NCBI GenBank assembly: GCA_947259985.1
Contig: CAMYOJ010000011.1
Location: 1 to 64,000, forward strand
DNA from: an uncultured Woeseiaceae bacterium
GTDB taxonomy: Bacteria > Pseudomonadota > Gammaproteobacteria > Steroidobacterales > Woeseiaceae
Length of the DNA: 64,000 nt
Reading direction: 5' to 3'
Numbering within the stretch: the stretch's first letter is position 1; every line of letters begins with the position of its first letter. The translations under genes and the position numbers were made by a program. The notes below the pieces were generated by a model. The model saw nothing but the letters and a program-made list of their open reading frames with translations, did not search any database and was not told the DNA's origin. Of this stretch, positions 54,911 through 64,000 are shown piece by piece.

Positions 54911-56419
54911 CTAGTCGTTTGCCCTGAACAGGTTCTCGTCGAGTACAACACCAAGCGTATAGCGTACGCCGAATCCCGTGAATTTCGAGCCGATGTGGCC
55001 CAGGCCGCCTTCCCTGTCGCCGGCGCTGAGGTCCATATGCACCCAGGGCGTATCGTTCTCGATGAATTCGGCAAGGAAACTGGCCGCGAGGATATGATCG
55101 CCTTCGCCCTTGGGAGAGCATTGCATGAAATCGGCCGTGTCACTTTTGAGGCTCTCCATGAATTCCTTGCCGATCGGGAATGGCCAGACGCGCTCGCCCG
55201 AGCATCGGCCGACCCGCTTGAGACGCGGGTGCAGGTCGGAGCGGTTCGTAAATACGCCTGAGTAGCGGTTCGTCAACGCGCGAATGCACGCGCCTGTCAA
55301 CGTCGCATAGTCGAGGATCAGCCCAGGCTGTTCGCGGCTCGCAAACACGAGCGCATCAGCCAGCGCCATGCGACCCTCCGCATCGGTATGGACTGTCTGA
55401 ATCGTCTTGCCGTTGGCGGCCGTGACGACATCCTGGCTCTTGTAGGCACGCGGGCCCGTCCGGTTCTCGGTGATCGCGAGCCAGCAATCCACCGCGATGG
55501 GAAGCCTGAGTTCCGAGATGGCTAGAAAGGCCCCCAGCGCGACGGCACTGCCCTGCATGTCGCCATGCATGTCGAGCATGGATTCGAACGGCTTCAGGTT
55601 GGTGCCGCCCGTGTCGAAAATAATGCCTTTGCCGACGAGGCTGAGCGCCGGGCGGTCGTTCTTTGCCGCGGGCCGGTAGCGCAGCCGAAGCATGCAGGCG
55701 CTATCGTCCTCGTTCCCCTGCGCAACAGCGAGGAAAGCGCCGGCGCCGAGCTTCTCGAGTTCCTTTGTACCAAAACGCTTGAATTCCCAGCCATTGGCCT
55801 TCGCCAGGTCATGGGCGAGGCCGGCATAATTGTTGGCGTCGAGCATGTTCGGCGGTTGCACGGTCAGCCAGCGTGCGAGGTTGTTGCCCTTGGCTTCGGC
55901 CTCCGTACGACTTGTGTCGAGTTTGCCGGCGAGTCCGAGCAAGCGGATGCTCGTGAATGGAGGCTTCGCCGCAGCGCTCTTGTAAGACGGCAAAGGGAAA
56001 CCGGCCGCCAGTGCCGCTGCGAGCATGTTGTTGACGATTACTGATTCGTCCGCAGCGTCGAAGCCGATCACGCAAACGCCAAGGCTGCCGGGTTTCTGTT
56101 CAGCCAGACCCTTAACGAGGGTGCGGCCCAGGGTCAGCTGCTCGAAGGCATCGGCATCGGCTGCCAGCCGGCCGGCAACGACGAGTGTCTGCTTCTTGTT
56201 GTTGAGCCTGGACGTCAGCGCGGGGGTCGCGTCGGCTGCGTGTTTCCGCAACAGCGCCTGCAGTTTCCCGCCTTGAGGTATCTTTCGAAAGTCAGCTGCG
56301 GTCGGCCGGGCAGGTAGTATCAGTAGTAACTGATCGACCGATTCGAGCGTCTTCGCGTCAACGCGGCCGGGCTTCTGAAAAATACGGATGTCGTGAAGGT
56401 CGAGAGCAATACCAGTCAT
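54911..56419 (-). CDS. Leucyl aminopeptidase family protein (M17)
   Basis: This 502-residue dizinc aminopeptidase has the metal and catalytic motifs VGKGIIFDTGGTN with its Lys and Asp, and HTDAEGRMALADAL, a slight variant of the usual NTDAEGRL. ILDYATLTGA follows. The N-terminal domain is poorly conserved, as in many M17 proteins. The ATG at 56419 has GGAG eleven bases upstream; a TTG at 56428 is also open. It abuts rnt, so the two may be co-transcribed. It probably cleaves peptides or Cys-Gly in the cytoplasm. Confidence 0.88.
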   Translation of the reverse strand: MTGIALDLHDIRIFQKPGRVDAKTLESVDQLLLILPARPTAADFRKIPQGGKLQALLRKHAADATPALTSRLNNKKQTLVVAGRLAADADAFEQLTLGRTLVKGLAEQKPGSLGVCVIGFDAADESVIVNNMLAAALAAGFPLPSYKSAAAKPPFTSIRLLGLAGKLDTSRTEAEAKGNNLARWLTVQPPNMLDANNYAGLAHDLAKANGWEFKRFGTKELEKLGAGAFLAVAQGNEDDSACMLRLRYRPAAKNDRPALSLVGKGIIFDTGGTNLKPFESMLDMHGDMQGSAVALGAFLAISELRLPIAVDCWLAITENRTGPRAYKSQDVVTAANGKTIQTVHTDAEGRMALADALVFASREQPGLILDYATLTGACIRALTNRYSGVFTNRSDLHPRLKRVGRCSGERVWPFPIGKEFMESLKSDTADFMQCSPKGEGDHILAASFLAEFIENDTPWVHMDLSAGDREGGLGHIGSKFTGFGVRYTLGVVLDENLFRAND

Positions 56420-56590
56420 TCGATTCAATTCTCCGCCGCAAGCTTGACGCTAAAGGCACAAACCCCGAAGATGTCGGCCGCAGCATAAATTCGCACGGTC
56501 CGGTGCAATGAAGCGGTGATCCTAGCAGGACGCTTCACGTAATTCACGCGACAGGCCGGAAGATGTCCTGACGCGCCCAGTGGATAAAAT

Positions 56591-59254
56591 ATGAGTAGTT
56601 TCAACCCTTTCGACGATATTGATCCGATCGAGACGCGGGAATGGCTGGAGTCGATCGACTCCGTGCTGGGCGCACAAGGTCCCGAGCGCGCGCATTTCCT
56701 GTTGAACCGGATGATCGACTTTGCACGACGCTCCGGCGCGTATTTGCCGTACAGTCCCAATACGGCCTATCTCAACACCATCTCGAAGGCTCGCCAGCCC
56801 GAATACCCGGGCGATCGCTCGCTCGAACGCCGTATCGAGGCTTATATCCGCTGGAATGCCATGGCCATGGTTGTCCAGGCCAATCGCAAGAGCACCGAGT
56901 ACGGTGGTCATATTTCGAGCTATGCGTCCTGCGCGACGCTCTACGAGGTCGGGTTCAACCACTTCTGGCGTGCGGCCAGCGACAAGCACGCCGGCGACCT
57001 GGTGTTCATGCAGGGACACTCTGCGCCCGGCATGTATGGACGGGCCTACCTGGAAGGCAGGCTCACCGAAGTGCAGTTGAATCGTTTTCGCCAGGAGGTC
57101 GGTGGCGGCGGCCTGTCTTCTTACCCGCATCCCTGGCTGATGCCGGATTTCTGGCAATTCCCGACGGTTTCGATGGGCCTGGGACCCATGATGGCGATCT
57201 ACCAGGCGCGTTTCATGCGCTATATGGAGCATCGCGGCCTGATGCCGGCGAGCGATCGCAAGGTTTGGTGCTTTCTCGGGGACGGTGAGATGGACGAACC
57301 GGAGTCCATGGGCGCCATCACGATGCCGGTCCGTGAACGTCTCGATAACCTGGTGTTCGTCGTCAACTGCAACCTGCAGCGTCTCGACGGGCCCGTTCGC
57401 GGCAACGGCAAGATCATCCAGGAACTCGAAGCCGCGTTCGGTGGTGCTGGATGGAACGTCGTCAAGGTCGTGTGGGGCTCGCGCTGGGATCCGCTGCTGG
57501 CCAAGGACCAGTCGGGCAAGTTGCGCCAGATCATGGAAGAAACCGTGGATGGCGAATACCAGAAGATCAAGTCGATGGACGGCAAGTACGTGCGCGATAC
57601 ATTTTTTGCCAAGTATCCGGAAACAGCGGAAATGGTCGCCAACATGTCCGACGACGAAATCTGGCGGCTGAACCGCGGCGGGCACGATCCGCTCAAAGTC
57701 TACGCAGCGTATGACGCGGCGATGAAGCACGAAGGCGGTCCGACGATCATCCTCGCCAAGACGGTCAAGGGCTTCGGCATGGGCTCTGCAGGCGAGGGTC
57801 AGAATATTGCCCATCAGCAGAAGAAGCTCGATATCGAGGAACTCAAGCAATACCGCGATCGTTTCAATATCCCGGTGTCGGACAAGGACATCGACGACGT
57901 GCCTTACTGCAAGCCGGCCGCCGACAGCGCCGAGCTCGAATACATGCTCGAGCGGCGCGAGTCATTGGGCGGATTCCTGCCGAAGCGCCGTCCGCGGTCG
58001 AAGTCGCTGCCCGTGCCGCCGCTCGAGACCTTCCGCACGCAGATAGAGGGAACTGGCGAACGCGCGGCCTCTACGACGATGGCGTTCGTGCGCATGCTGA
58101 CAGCGCTCATGCGCGACAAGCAGATCGGCAAGCACATCGTGCCGATCGTGCCCGACGAGGCACGTACGTTCGGCATGGAAGGCCTGTTTCGCCAGGTTGG
58201 AATCTACGCTTCACAGGGACAGCTGTACGAGCCGCAGGACTCCGGCGAGCTCATGTACTACCGCGAAGACAAAGAGGGGCAGATCCTCGAAGAGGGCATC
58301 AACGAGGGTGGCGCATTCTGTTCCTGGCTGTCGGCGGGCACGTCGTATTCCAATCATGACGTACCGATGGTGCCGTTCTACATTTATTACTCGATGTTCG
58401 GATTCCAGCGTATCGGGGACTTCATCTGGGCGGGCGGCGACCTGCAGTCGCGCGGCTTCCTCATCGGCGGCACGGCCGGTCGTACGACGCTTGCGGGCGA
58501 AGGCCTGCAGCACCAGGACGGTCACAGCCTCGTTAACGCGTCGACGGTGCCGAATTGCATTTCCTACGACCCCACCTATGCGTATGAACTGGCCGTAATC
58601 ATCCAGGACGGCCTGCGGCGCATGATCGGCGAGCAGGAAAACATCTTCTATTACATCACCTGCATGAACGAGAATTACGTGCATCCGCCGATGCCGCCGG
58701 GCGTCGAAGACGGCATCCTGCGCGGCATGTACCTGCTGGATGTGGCCGAGCAGGGCAAGATTCGCGTGCAGTTGATGGGATCGGGCACGATTCTTCGCGA
58801 GGTGATCGGCGCGAAGGAACTGCTGATGAAGGACTTCGGCATTCCGGCCGACGTCTGGTCCGTCACGAGTTTCAACGAGCTGCGCCGCGACGCCCTCGAG
58901 GTCGAGCGCTGGAATCACCTGCACCCCGCGGAAACTCCGAAGAAGGGCTATGTCGAACAGTGTTTCGGTGACCGGCCGGGGCCGTATATCGCTGCGACCG
59001 ATTACATGAAGATCGTGCCGGACCAGATCCAGCGCTGGGTGCCGGGCACCTTCCTGTCTCTGGGTACCGACGGCTATGGCCGCAGTGATGCGCGCAAGGA
59101 GTTGCGCGAACATTTCGAAGTTGATCGACGTTTCATCGCTATCACCGCGCTGACGGCGCTTGTCGCCGACGGCGCGCTCGATCGCAAGACCGTTGCAGAA
59201 GCGATAGAGAAGTACGGCGTCGACCCGGATCGTCCTGATCCGGTGACGCTGTAA
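56591..59254 (+). CDS. aceE: Pyruvate dehydrogenase E1, homodimeric type
   Basis: This 887-residue thiamin-diphosphate enzyme decarboxylates pyruvate and acetylates the E2 lipoyl groups. The TPP motif is GDGEMDEPESMG with VVNCNLQRLDGPVRGN; also visible are QGHSAPGMYGRA early on, GEGLQHQDGHS in the middle, and FLSLGTDGYGRSD near the end. Length and layout match AceE of E. coli. It heads the aceE-aceF-lpd operon; E2 starts 12 bases after its stop. The 171-base upstream gap shows no clear PdhR-like operator. Confidence 0.96.
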   Translation: MSSFNPFDDIDPIETREWLESIDSVLGAQGPERAHFLLNRMIDFARRSGAYLPYSPNTAYLNTISKARQPEYPGDRSLERRIEAYIRWNAMAMVVQANRKSTEYGGHISSYASCATLYEVGFNHFWRAASDKHAGDLVFMQGHSAPGMYGRAYLEGRLTEVQLNRFRQEVGGGGLSSYPHPWLMPDFWQFPTVSMGLGPMMAIYQARFMRYMEHRGLMPASDRKVWCFLGDGEMDEPESMGAITMPVRERLDNLVFVVNCNLQRLDGPVRGNGKIIQELEAAFGGAGWNVVKVVWGSRWDPLLAKDQSGKLRQIMEETVDGEYQKIKSMDGKYVRDTFFAKYPETAEMVANMSDDEIWRLNRGGHDPLKVYAAYDAAMKHEGGPTIILAKTVKGFGMGSAGEGQNIAHQQKKLDIEELKQYRDRFNIPVSDKDIDDVPYCKPAADSAELEYMLERRESLGGFLPKRRPRSKSLPVPPLETFRTQIEGTGERAASTTMAFVRMLTALMRDKQIGKHIVPIVPDEARTFGMEGLFRQVGIYASQGQLYEPQDSGELMYYREDKEGQILEEGINEGGAFCSWLSAGTSYSNHDVPMVPFYIYYSMFGFQRIGDFIWAGGDLQSRGFLIGGTAGRTTLAGEGLQHQDGHSLVNASTVPNCISYDPTYAYELAVIIQDGLRRMIGEQENIFYYITCMNENYVHPPMPPGVEDGILRGMYLLDVAEQGKIRVQLMGSGTILREVIGAKELLMKDFGIPADVWSVTSFNELRRDALEVERWNHLHPAETPKKGYVEQCFGDRPGPYIAATDYMKIVPDQIQRWVPGTFLSLGTDGYGRSDARKELREHFEVDRRFIAITALTALVADGALDRKTVAEAIEKYGVDPDRPDPVTL

Positions 59255-59266
59255 GGGTCTTGGGTC

Positions 59267-60913
59267 ATGGCGCAAACCATCGACATAGTGGTACCCGATC
59301 TCGGCGACTTCGAGAATGTCGAGATTATCGAGGTTCTCGTCGGGTCCGGTGACAAGGTTGCTCGTGAAGACGGGCTCATTACGCTCGAGACGGACAAGGC
59401 ATCGTTCGACGTGCCCGCGCCCGAGAGCGGCGTGGTCGAAAGCCTGTCGGTCGGAGTCGGTGACTCGGTATCGACGGGCGACGTGATTGGCCGCATGAGT
59501 GTCGAAATCAGCGACACGGTGGTCATTACGCCGGCGATGGCCGCGAAGTCGACAGGCGATACCACAATCATCGTGGCCAGTGACGGCGAGGAACGTCCGC
59601 GGCCGGTCGGCAAGCAGACCCTCGTGGTTCCGGACATTGGGGACTTTTCGGATGTCGATGTCATCGAGGTGCATATCTCGGCCGGGGACACCGTGGCTGT
59701 GGAGGATCCGCTGGTCACACTCGAGACCGACAAGGCCGCGATGGATGTCCCGGCGGTCGTGGCCGGTACGATCGACTCGGTCCTCGTCAAAGTTGGTGAC
59801 CAGGTCTCGGAAGGGGCTTCGCTCGCGATCATCGACGCCGTCGCTGCTCCCGCGAAGGAAGCGGCGGCGGAATCGCCGCAGGCGGACGCGACGCAGACCA
59901 TCCAGCGGCCGGCGGAGCCGCAATCGCCGCCTCCGCAACCGGAGCCCAGGCAGCTGTCGCCCGCCGAAGTGCGCAAGACGCTGCCTGTGATCGACGAGTC
60001 CGGATTCTCGAAAGCACACGCCAGCCCATCGGTCCGCAAGCTGGCGCGCGAACTCGGGGTAAGTTTGCCGCAGGTGAAGGGGACAGGCACCAAGGGGCGC
60101 ATTATCCACGAAGACGTCAAGGCATTCGTCAAGGCGATACTGACGGGGCAGAGCGCCGCGCCGGGCGGAGGCTTGCCAAGGACGCCGAGCGTGGATTTTG
60201 CGAAGTTCGGCGAAATCGATGTCCAGCCCCTTACACGTATTCAGAAGATCTCCGGCCCGCGGCTACAGGCCAGCTGGATCAACCTGCCGCACGTCACGCA
60301 GCACGATCTTGCAGACATAACGGACCTGGAGGCCAGGAGGCAGGAACTCAAAGGCCCCGCCAAAGAGCGCGGTATCGGGCTGACGCCGCTGGCTTTCATC
60401 ATGAAAGCCTGTGTTGTGGCCCTGCAGGAGTTCCCGAAGGTCAACGCATCGCTGTCCGAAGAGGCTGACAGCCTGGTATTCAAGAAATACTGCCATCTCG
60501 GCTTCGCGGCCGATACTGATCAAGGGCTCATGGTTCCCGTCATTCGCGACGCGGACAAGAAGGACGTATACGAGATTGCCGCGGAACTCGGTGAGCTTTC
60601 TGCCCTGGCGCGCGAGGGCAAGCTCAAGGCCGACCAGTTGCAGGGCGCAACGTTTACGATATCCAGTCTTGGCGGCATCGGAGGGACCGCGTTCACACCG
60701 ATCGTGAATGCTCCCGAGGTCGCCATTCTCGGCGTTTCGCGTTCGACCGTGCAGCCCGTCTGGAATGGCTCGGAGTTCGAGCCCAGGCTCATGTTGCCGC
60801 TGTCGTTCTCCTACGATCATCGCGTGATCGACGGCGCGCAGGCCGTCAGGTTCACGACCTTCCTCGGTCAGAAGCTGGCCGACGTCGACGCATTGCTGCA
60901 GGCGATACCGTAG
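59267..60913 (+). CDS. aceF: Pyruvate dehydrogenase E2, two lipoyl domains
   Basis: This 548-residue dihydrolipoyl acetyltransferase has lipoyl domains with the attachment Lys at 44 (LETDKASFD) and 156 (LETDKAAMD). A Pro- and Ala-rich linker follows, then the peripheral subunit-binding domain (ASPSVRKLARELGV), another linker, and the catalytic domain with SYDHRVIDGAQ. E. coli AceF has three lipoyl domains; here there are two, but a third lipoyl domain is on Lpd. It overlaps lpd by one base. Confidence 0.95.
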   Translation: MAQTIDIVVPDLGDFENVEIIEVLVGSGDKVAREDGLITLETDKASFDVPAPESGVVESLSVGVGDSVSTGDVIGRMSVEISDTVVITPAMAAKSTGDTTIIVASDGEERPRPVGKQTLVVPDIGDFSDVDVIEVHISAGDTVAVEDPLVTLETDKAAMDVPAVVAGTIDSVLVKVGDQVSEGASLAIIDAVAAPAKEAAAESPQADATQTIQRPAEPQSPPPQPEPRQLSPAEVRKTLPVIDESGFSKAHASPSVRKLARELGVSLPQVKGTGTKGRIIHEDVKAFVKAILTGQSAAPGGGLPRTPSVDFAKFGEIDVQPLTRIQKISGPRLQASWINLPHVTQHDLADITDLEARRQELKGPAKERGIGLTPLAFIMKACVVALQEFPKVNASLSEEADSLVFKKYCHLGFAADTDQGLMVPVIRDADKKDVYEIAAELGELSALAREGKLKADQLQGATFTISSLGGIGGTAFTPIVNAPEVAILGVSRSTVQPVWNGSEFEPRLMLPLSFSYDHRVIDGAQAVRFTTFLGQKLADVDALLQAIP

Positions 60914-62652
60914 TGACGCTCAAGCTGACGATCCCCGACCTGGGCGATTTCGACGAGGTCGAGGTCATCGAGGTTCTCGTTGCGCCCGGTGACAATGTGG
61001 CGGTAGAAGACCCGCTCGTTACGCTCGAAACCGACAAGGCCTCGATGGACATCCCGGCCGAGCAGGCGGGCTGCATCGTCTCGGTAGAACTCGAGGTCGG
61101 TGACAAGGTCTCGACGGGTGACACGGTCGCCGTCATCGAGGCCGACGAAGCCGGCGAGGATGAGTTTGTACAAACGCAGGTGATGAGCCCGACGGAGATC
61201 GCAGCCGCAACGACGACGGAGCCCGTCGCACCCAGCGCGCCCGTCGGCGAGGCGACGCACAACGCCCAGCTGGTCGTCATCGGTGCCGGACCGGGCGGTT
61301 ATACCGCGGCGTTCCGGGCCGCCGATCTCGGGCTTGACGTGATTCTCATCGAGCGCTCACCGGTTCTTGGCGGAGTGTGCCTGAATGTCGGCTGCATTCC
61401 GTCCAAAGCGCTGCTGCATGCGGCCAAGGTCATCGATGACGCCGAAGCCATGGCTGAGCACGGCGTGAGCTTTGGCAAACCCGTGATCGACGCCGAAAGG
61501 CTGCGTGACTGGAAGAACGAAGTCATCGGCAAACTCACGGGCGGCCTTGCGACGATGGCGAAGCAACGCAAGGTGCGCGTACTGCAGGCAACGGCGAAAT
61601 TCGAGTCCGCCAACCGACTGCGTCTCGACAACGACGAAACCGTCAATTTCGAGAAATGCATAATCGCGGCCGGCTCCGAGCCGATGATGCTGCCCGGACT
61701 CCCCGACGATCCGCGCATCATCGATTCGACGGGAGCGCTCGAGCTCGCGCCATTGCCCAAGCGTATGCTTGTTGTAGGCGGCGGCATCATCGGACTCGAA
61801 ATGGCCTGCGTGTACAGTGCGCTTGGCACCGATGTCAGCGTCGTGGAACTGACCGACTCGTTGATGCCCGGTACAGACCCCGATTTGCTGCGGCCGTTTA
61901 CCAAGGTTATTCGCAAGCGCTACGAGTCGATCATGGTTTCGACGAAAGTGACGGGGATGCGGGCCACGGTGCCGGGCATCGAAGTCAGCTTCGAGGGCGG
62001 CAAGGCGCCGTCGATTGGCGTTTACGACCGCGTGCTGGTTGCCATTGGCCGGAAAGCGAATGGCAATACGCTCGACGCCGAAAAGGCCGGTGTCATGGTC
62101 GACAAGCAGGGCCTCATCGAGGTCGACAAGCAGATGCGCAGCAACGTGCCGCACATATTCGCAATCGGCGACCTGGCCGGCGGTCCCATGCTCGCGCATA
62201 AAGCCACGCACGAAGCAAAAGTTGCCGCCGAGGTCGCGGCAGGTGAAAAGAGCTATTTCGATGCGCGCACGATACCGTCGGTTGCCTACACGGATCCCGA
62301 AGTCGCCTGGGTCGGTCTCACCGAACTCGAGGCCAAGGCAGAGGGCATCGACTACGAGAAGGCCCAGTTTCCGTGGGCGGCCAGCGGTCGCGCTCTTGCA
62401 CTGGGTCGCGGCGAGGGTTTCACAAAATTGCTGTTCGACAAGAAGACCCAGCGCGTGCTTGGCGGCGCGATTGTCGGGCCCGGCGCGGGTGACCTGATCG
62501 CCGAGATCGGCCTGGCTGTGGAGATGGGTGCCGATGCTGCGGACATCAGCCTGACAATTCATCCGCACCCGACGCTGTCGGAAACGGTTGCGTTTGCCGC
62601 CGAAGCCTTTGAAGGCACACTGACCGATCTTTACATGCCAAAAAAGCGCTAG
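60913..62652 (+). CDS. lpd: Dihydrolipoyl dehydrogenase with N-terminal lipoyl domain
   Basis: This 579-residue E3 reoxidises the lipoyl groups with NAD+. An N-terminal lipoyl domain has Lys 42 (LETDKASMD). Then come the FAD loop VIGAGPGGYTAA, the redox disulfide CLNVGCIPSK, the NAD loop VVGGGIIGLEMA, and the C-terminal active site HPHPTLSE. It starts at a GTG overlapping the aceF stop by one base. The 3' end overlaps the convergent peptidase gene by 4 bases. It is likely also the E3 of other 2-oxoacid complexes. Confidence 0.95.
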   Translation: MTLKLTIPDLGDFDEVEVIEVLVAPGDNVAVEDPLVTLETDKASMDIPAEQAGCIVSVELEVGDKVSTGDTVAVIEADEAGEDEFVQTQVMSPTEIAAATTTEPVAPSAPVGEATHNAQLVVIGAGPGGYTAAFRAADLGLDVILIERSPVLGGVCLNVGCIPSKALLHAAKVIDDAEAMAEHGVSFGKPVIDAERLRDWKNEVIGKLTGGLATMAKQRKVRVLQATAKFESANRLRLDNDETVNFEKCIIAAGSEPMMLPGLPDDPRIIDSTGALELAPLPKRMLVVGGGIIGLEMACVYSALGTDVSVVELTDSLMPGTDPDLLRPFTKVIRKRYESIMVSTKVTGMRATVPGIEVSFEGGKAPSIGVYDRVLVAIGRKANGNTLDAEKAGVMVDKQGLIEVDKQMRSNVPHIFAIGDLAGGPMLAHKATHEAKVAAEVAAGEKSYFDARTIPSVAYTDPEVAWVGLTELEAKAEGIDYEKAQFPWAASGRALALGRGEGFTKLLFDKKTQRVLGGAIVGPGAGDLIAEIGLAVEMGADAADISLTIHPHPTLSETVAFAAEAFEGTLTDLYMPKKR

Positions 62653-64000
62653 TCCGCCTGCCGGGCTTTCGTGATCAACCCCTGCGCCGCGACCGTAACA
62701 TTGCTGGGCCCGTGCTCGAGGCTCAGCACTGACTCCGCCATATCGATTGCGCGGCTGTTGTCACCGACGAGCAGGTAGGCGTTGGCGAGTAGCAAGCGGC
62801 TCGCCTGATCGAAGGGTGCTTCGTCAGCAGCGGCTTCGAGGTAATCAATCGCCTCGTAGATGTCCTTGTCCATCGCGAGATAGGCGAAGCCCATCAGGGA
62901 ATTCAGTTCAGGTGTGGCTTCCTTGATCGTCAGCGCGTTCTCGAGCGCGTCAACCAGTCGCAGTGCGTACCGCTCGCGCGTCTTGAAGTCGGCGGTGACC
63001 GATACGCGCTGGGCCCAGAACTGTGCATAGTCCATCCAGATGTCGAAGTCCCAGGCCATCAGGTGGATCGCCTTGTCGAATCGCGCCCTGGCGCCTTCAA
63101 TGTCGCCACGAATGCCGAGAATTCGGCCGAGCCCGGCTTCGCCCTGAGCCCTCGATTCCGGGTCCGACAATACCGCGGTAAACCAGGTTTCGGCACCATC
63201 GAAGTTTTTGAAACGCAGCGCCATCCGGGCAAGCGCCAGGCGAACTTCAGCCACCGGCAATTCGCGGACCTGGGGTGCGAAACCGGGCAGCGCCGTGTCT
63301 GCGGGAATTTTCTTGCTATTGAACGAACCGTCGAGGAAGTACTTGAGCAACATCGCTTCGAGTTCGGCAATATCCTGGTCGAACGCCTGTTCGAATGCGT
63401 CACTGCGGTTCATGCCGCGCCCGACCAGCACGCTGTACTGTTTGGTGCCAGCGGGCAGACTGATTTCGGCGTCGGGCTGGCTCGAGAGATAGTGCACCAG
63501 CAGCCATGACTGTCCGTAGAAGAGGTCGATCTGTTCTTCATCGAGCGTCGACGGGTCGGTCAGCTCCAGGACAGTTTCGAGCGGCAGCCACGATCCGAAC
63601 CTGAGGCTCACCAGGCGCCGCTCGACGGGCAGGCCGTATTCGAGAACGTTTTGCCTGAGACGTGAAGCCGAGAGGTATTCGGCACGACCCTCCTCATACC
63701 ATCGTGGGTAACGGATTCTGCCCGATTGCAACGAAAGGAAGTGAACGTACTCGTGCAACATCACCTCCACTCCCCGTGCGTCATTACTGTCTTCCACGAG
63801 GATCGCATTCTCACGCAGGTCGGAAATGAAGAAACCCATCGAGTTGTCGGGAGCGCCGATGGCGGTGTAGTCATCGTGCTTGTCGACGATCAGGATTATG
63901 GTCGGAACGTTCGAATCATAGGTGGACGTGCCATCGGTAACGGCAAACGTCGAATGCATCACTTCCAGGTGACGCAGCAATTCCGTGGTGCGTTGTTCGC
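62649..64000 (-). CDS. Peptidase-MA-like protein with TPR region, N-terminus outside window
   Basis: At least 450 residues are visible; the frame runs past 64000 (upstream codons give EQRTTELLRH), so the start is missing. A gluzincin motif HEYVHF with a downstream Glu in YEEGRAEYL identifies a DUF1570/peptidase-MA-type domain. The C-terminal half, from about 200 residues before the end, is made of helical repeats rich in Ala and Leu that look like TPRs (LARMALRFKNFDGAETWF, GLGRILGIRGDIEGARARF, and others). Family members are mostly secreted or membrane-associated, but substrates are unknown. It is convergent with lpd. Confidence 0.82.
   Translation of the reverse strand, partial: EQRTTELLRHLEVMHSTFAVTDGTSTYDSNVPTIILIVDKHDDYTAIGAPDNSMGFFISDLRENAILVEDSNDARGVEVMLHEYVHFLSLQSGRIRYPRWYEEGRAEYLSASRLRQNVLEYGLPVERRLVSLRFGSWLPLETVLELTDPSTLDEEQIDLFYGQSWLLVHYLSSQPDAEISLPAGTKQYSVLVGRGMNRSDAFEQAFDQDIAELEAMLLKYFLDGSFNSKKIPADTALPGFAPQVRELPVAEVRLALARMALRFKNFDGAETWFTAVLSDPESRAQGEAGLGRILGIRGDIEGARARFDKAIHLMAWDFDIWMDYAQFWAQRVSVTADFKTRERYALRLVDALENALTIKEATPELNSLMGFAYLAMDKDIYEAIDYLEAAADEAPFDQASRLLLANAYLLVGDNSRAIDMAESVLSLEHGPSNVTVAAQGLITKARQAD

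Noticed and set aside
58211-60109. A 632-codon open frame antisense to aceE and aceF
   Set aside because: Its sequence is the complement of conserved AceE/AceF codons, low in family-like composition, with no ribosome-binding site. Long antisense frames are usual in G+C-rich coding DNA.
1-64000. CRISPR arrays, transposases, integrases, attachment sites, tRNA or rRNA genes
   Set aside because: None was seen on either strand: no regular direct repeats, no DDE or tyrosine recombinase motifs, and no cloverleaf-like sequence noticed by eye.

Overview
The window looks like part of the chromosome of a G+C-rich, probably marine or sediment-dwelling gammaproteobacterium. RNase T, a Grx4-type glutaredoxin, a homodimeric-type AceE with AceF and a lipoyl-carrying Lpd, and two YbjQ proteins all point that way. 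I see no tRNA, rRNA, CRISPR array, insertion sequence or prophage. Genes are dense; no gene-free stretch exceeds about 280 bases. The first gene (rnfG) and the last (a peptidase-MA/TPR protein) run off the window edges.

Layout. (1) 1-3437, plus strand: the end of an Rnf electron-transfer operon (rnfG, rnfE, a damaged rnfA), a small Cys-rich membrane protein, a ferredoxin-NADP reductase and a DapA-family aldolase. (2) 3426-17667, minus strand: one tightly packed nine-gene operon, ygfK-ssnA-ygfM-xdhD-PLP enzyme-ygeY-ygeW-carbamate kinase-threonine-synthase-like enzyme. It resembles the E. coli ygeW-xdhD cluster for anaerobic purine/urate breakdown, but the usual YgeX, HyuA, YqeB/C and YgfJ genes are absent from it and two other fold-II PLP enzymes are present. 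(3) 17781-29155: a signalling block with a GAF-GGDEF cyclase, a beta-propeller GGDEF-EAL receptor, an HDOD protein, a CHASE8-like hybrid kinase with a possible YfiR remnant in front, and a REC-GGDEF-EAL protein. (4) 29160-32686: an ABC exporter, an NTF2-like remnant and a tryptophanase-family lyase.

(5) 32843-39864: a sulfur/anaerobic respiration block with two YeeE/YedE transport proteins, a Psr/Phs-type molybdoenzyme with its ferredoxin and NrfD subunits, a rhodanese-like lipoprotein lacking the catalytic Cys, and a convergent 11-haem cytochrome c. (6) 39900-46841: a DUF885 lipoprotein, a damaged cold-shock gene behind a near-consensus promoter, a Tat-exported aldo/keto-reductase-like protein, a YbjQ-YbjQ-M48 operon and a DUF4382/DUF5666 lipoprotein. 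(7) 47020-52226: another PAS-GGDEF-EAL protein and a solute-binding-domain hybrid kinase. (8) 52230-64000: nadC, a PuuD N-domain-only membrane protein, grxD, rnt, a leucyl aminopeptidase, the aceE-aceF-lpd operon and the edge-truncated peptidase.

Regions 1 and 2 together suggest a reductive purine/urate degradation module: molybdo- and Fe-S/flavin enzymes process the ring, PLP and M20 enzymes break down the open-chain product, and a carbamoyltransferase plus carbamate kinase recover ATP. The convergent Rnf and ferredoxin-NADP reductase could balance its redox needs; this is inference. A second theme is damage: four small genes (rnfA, a possible yfiR, an NTF2-like gene and csp) appear to have lost central segments out of frame. 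Either this lineage carries real deletions or the assembly has a specific error type, so raw reads should be consulted before any of the four is called dead.
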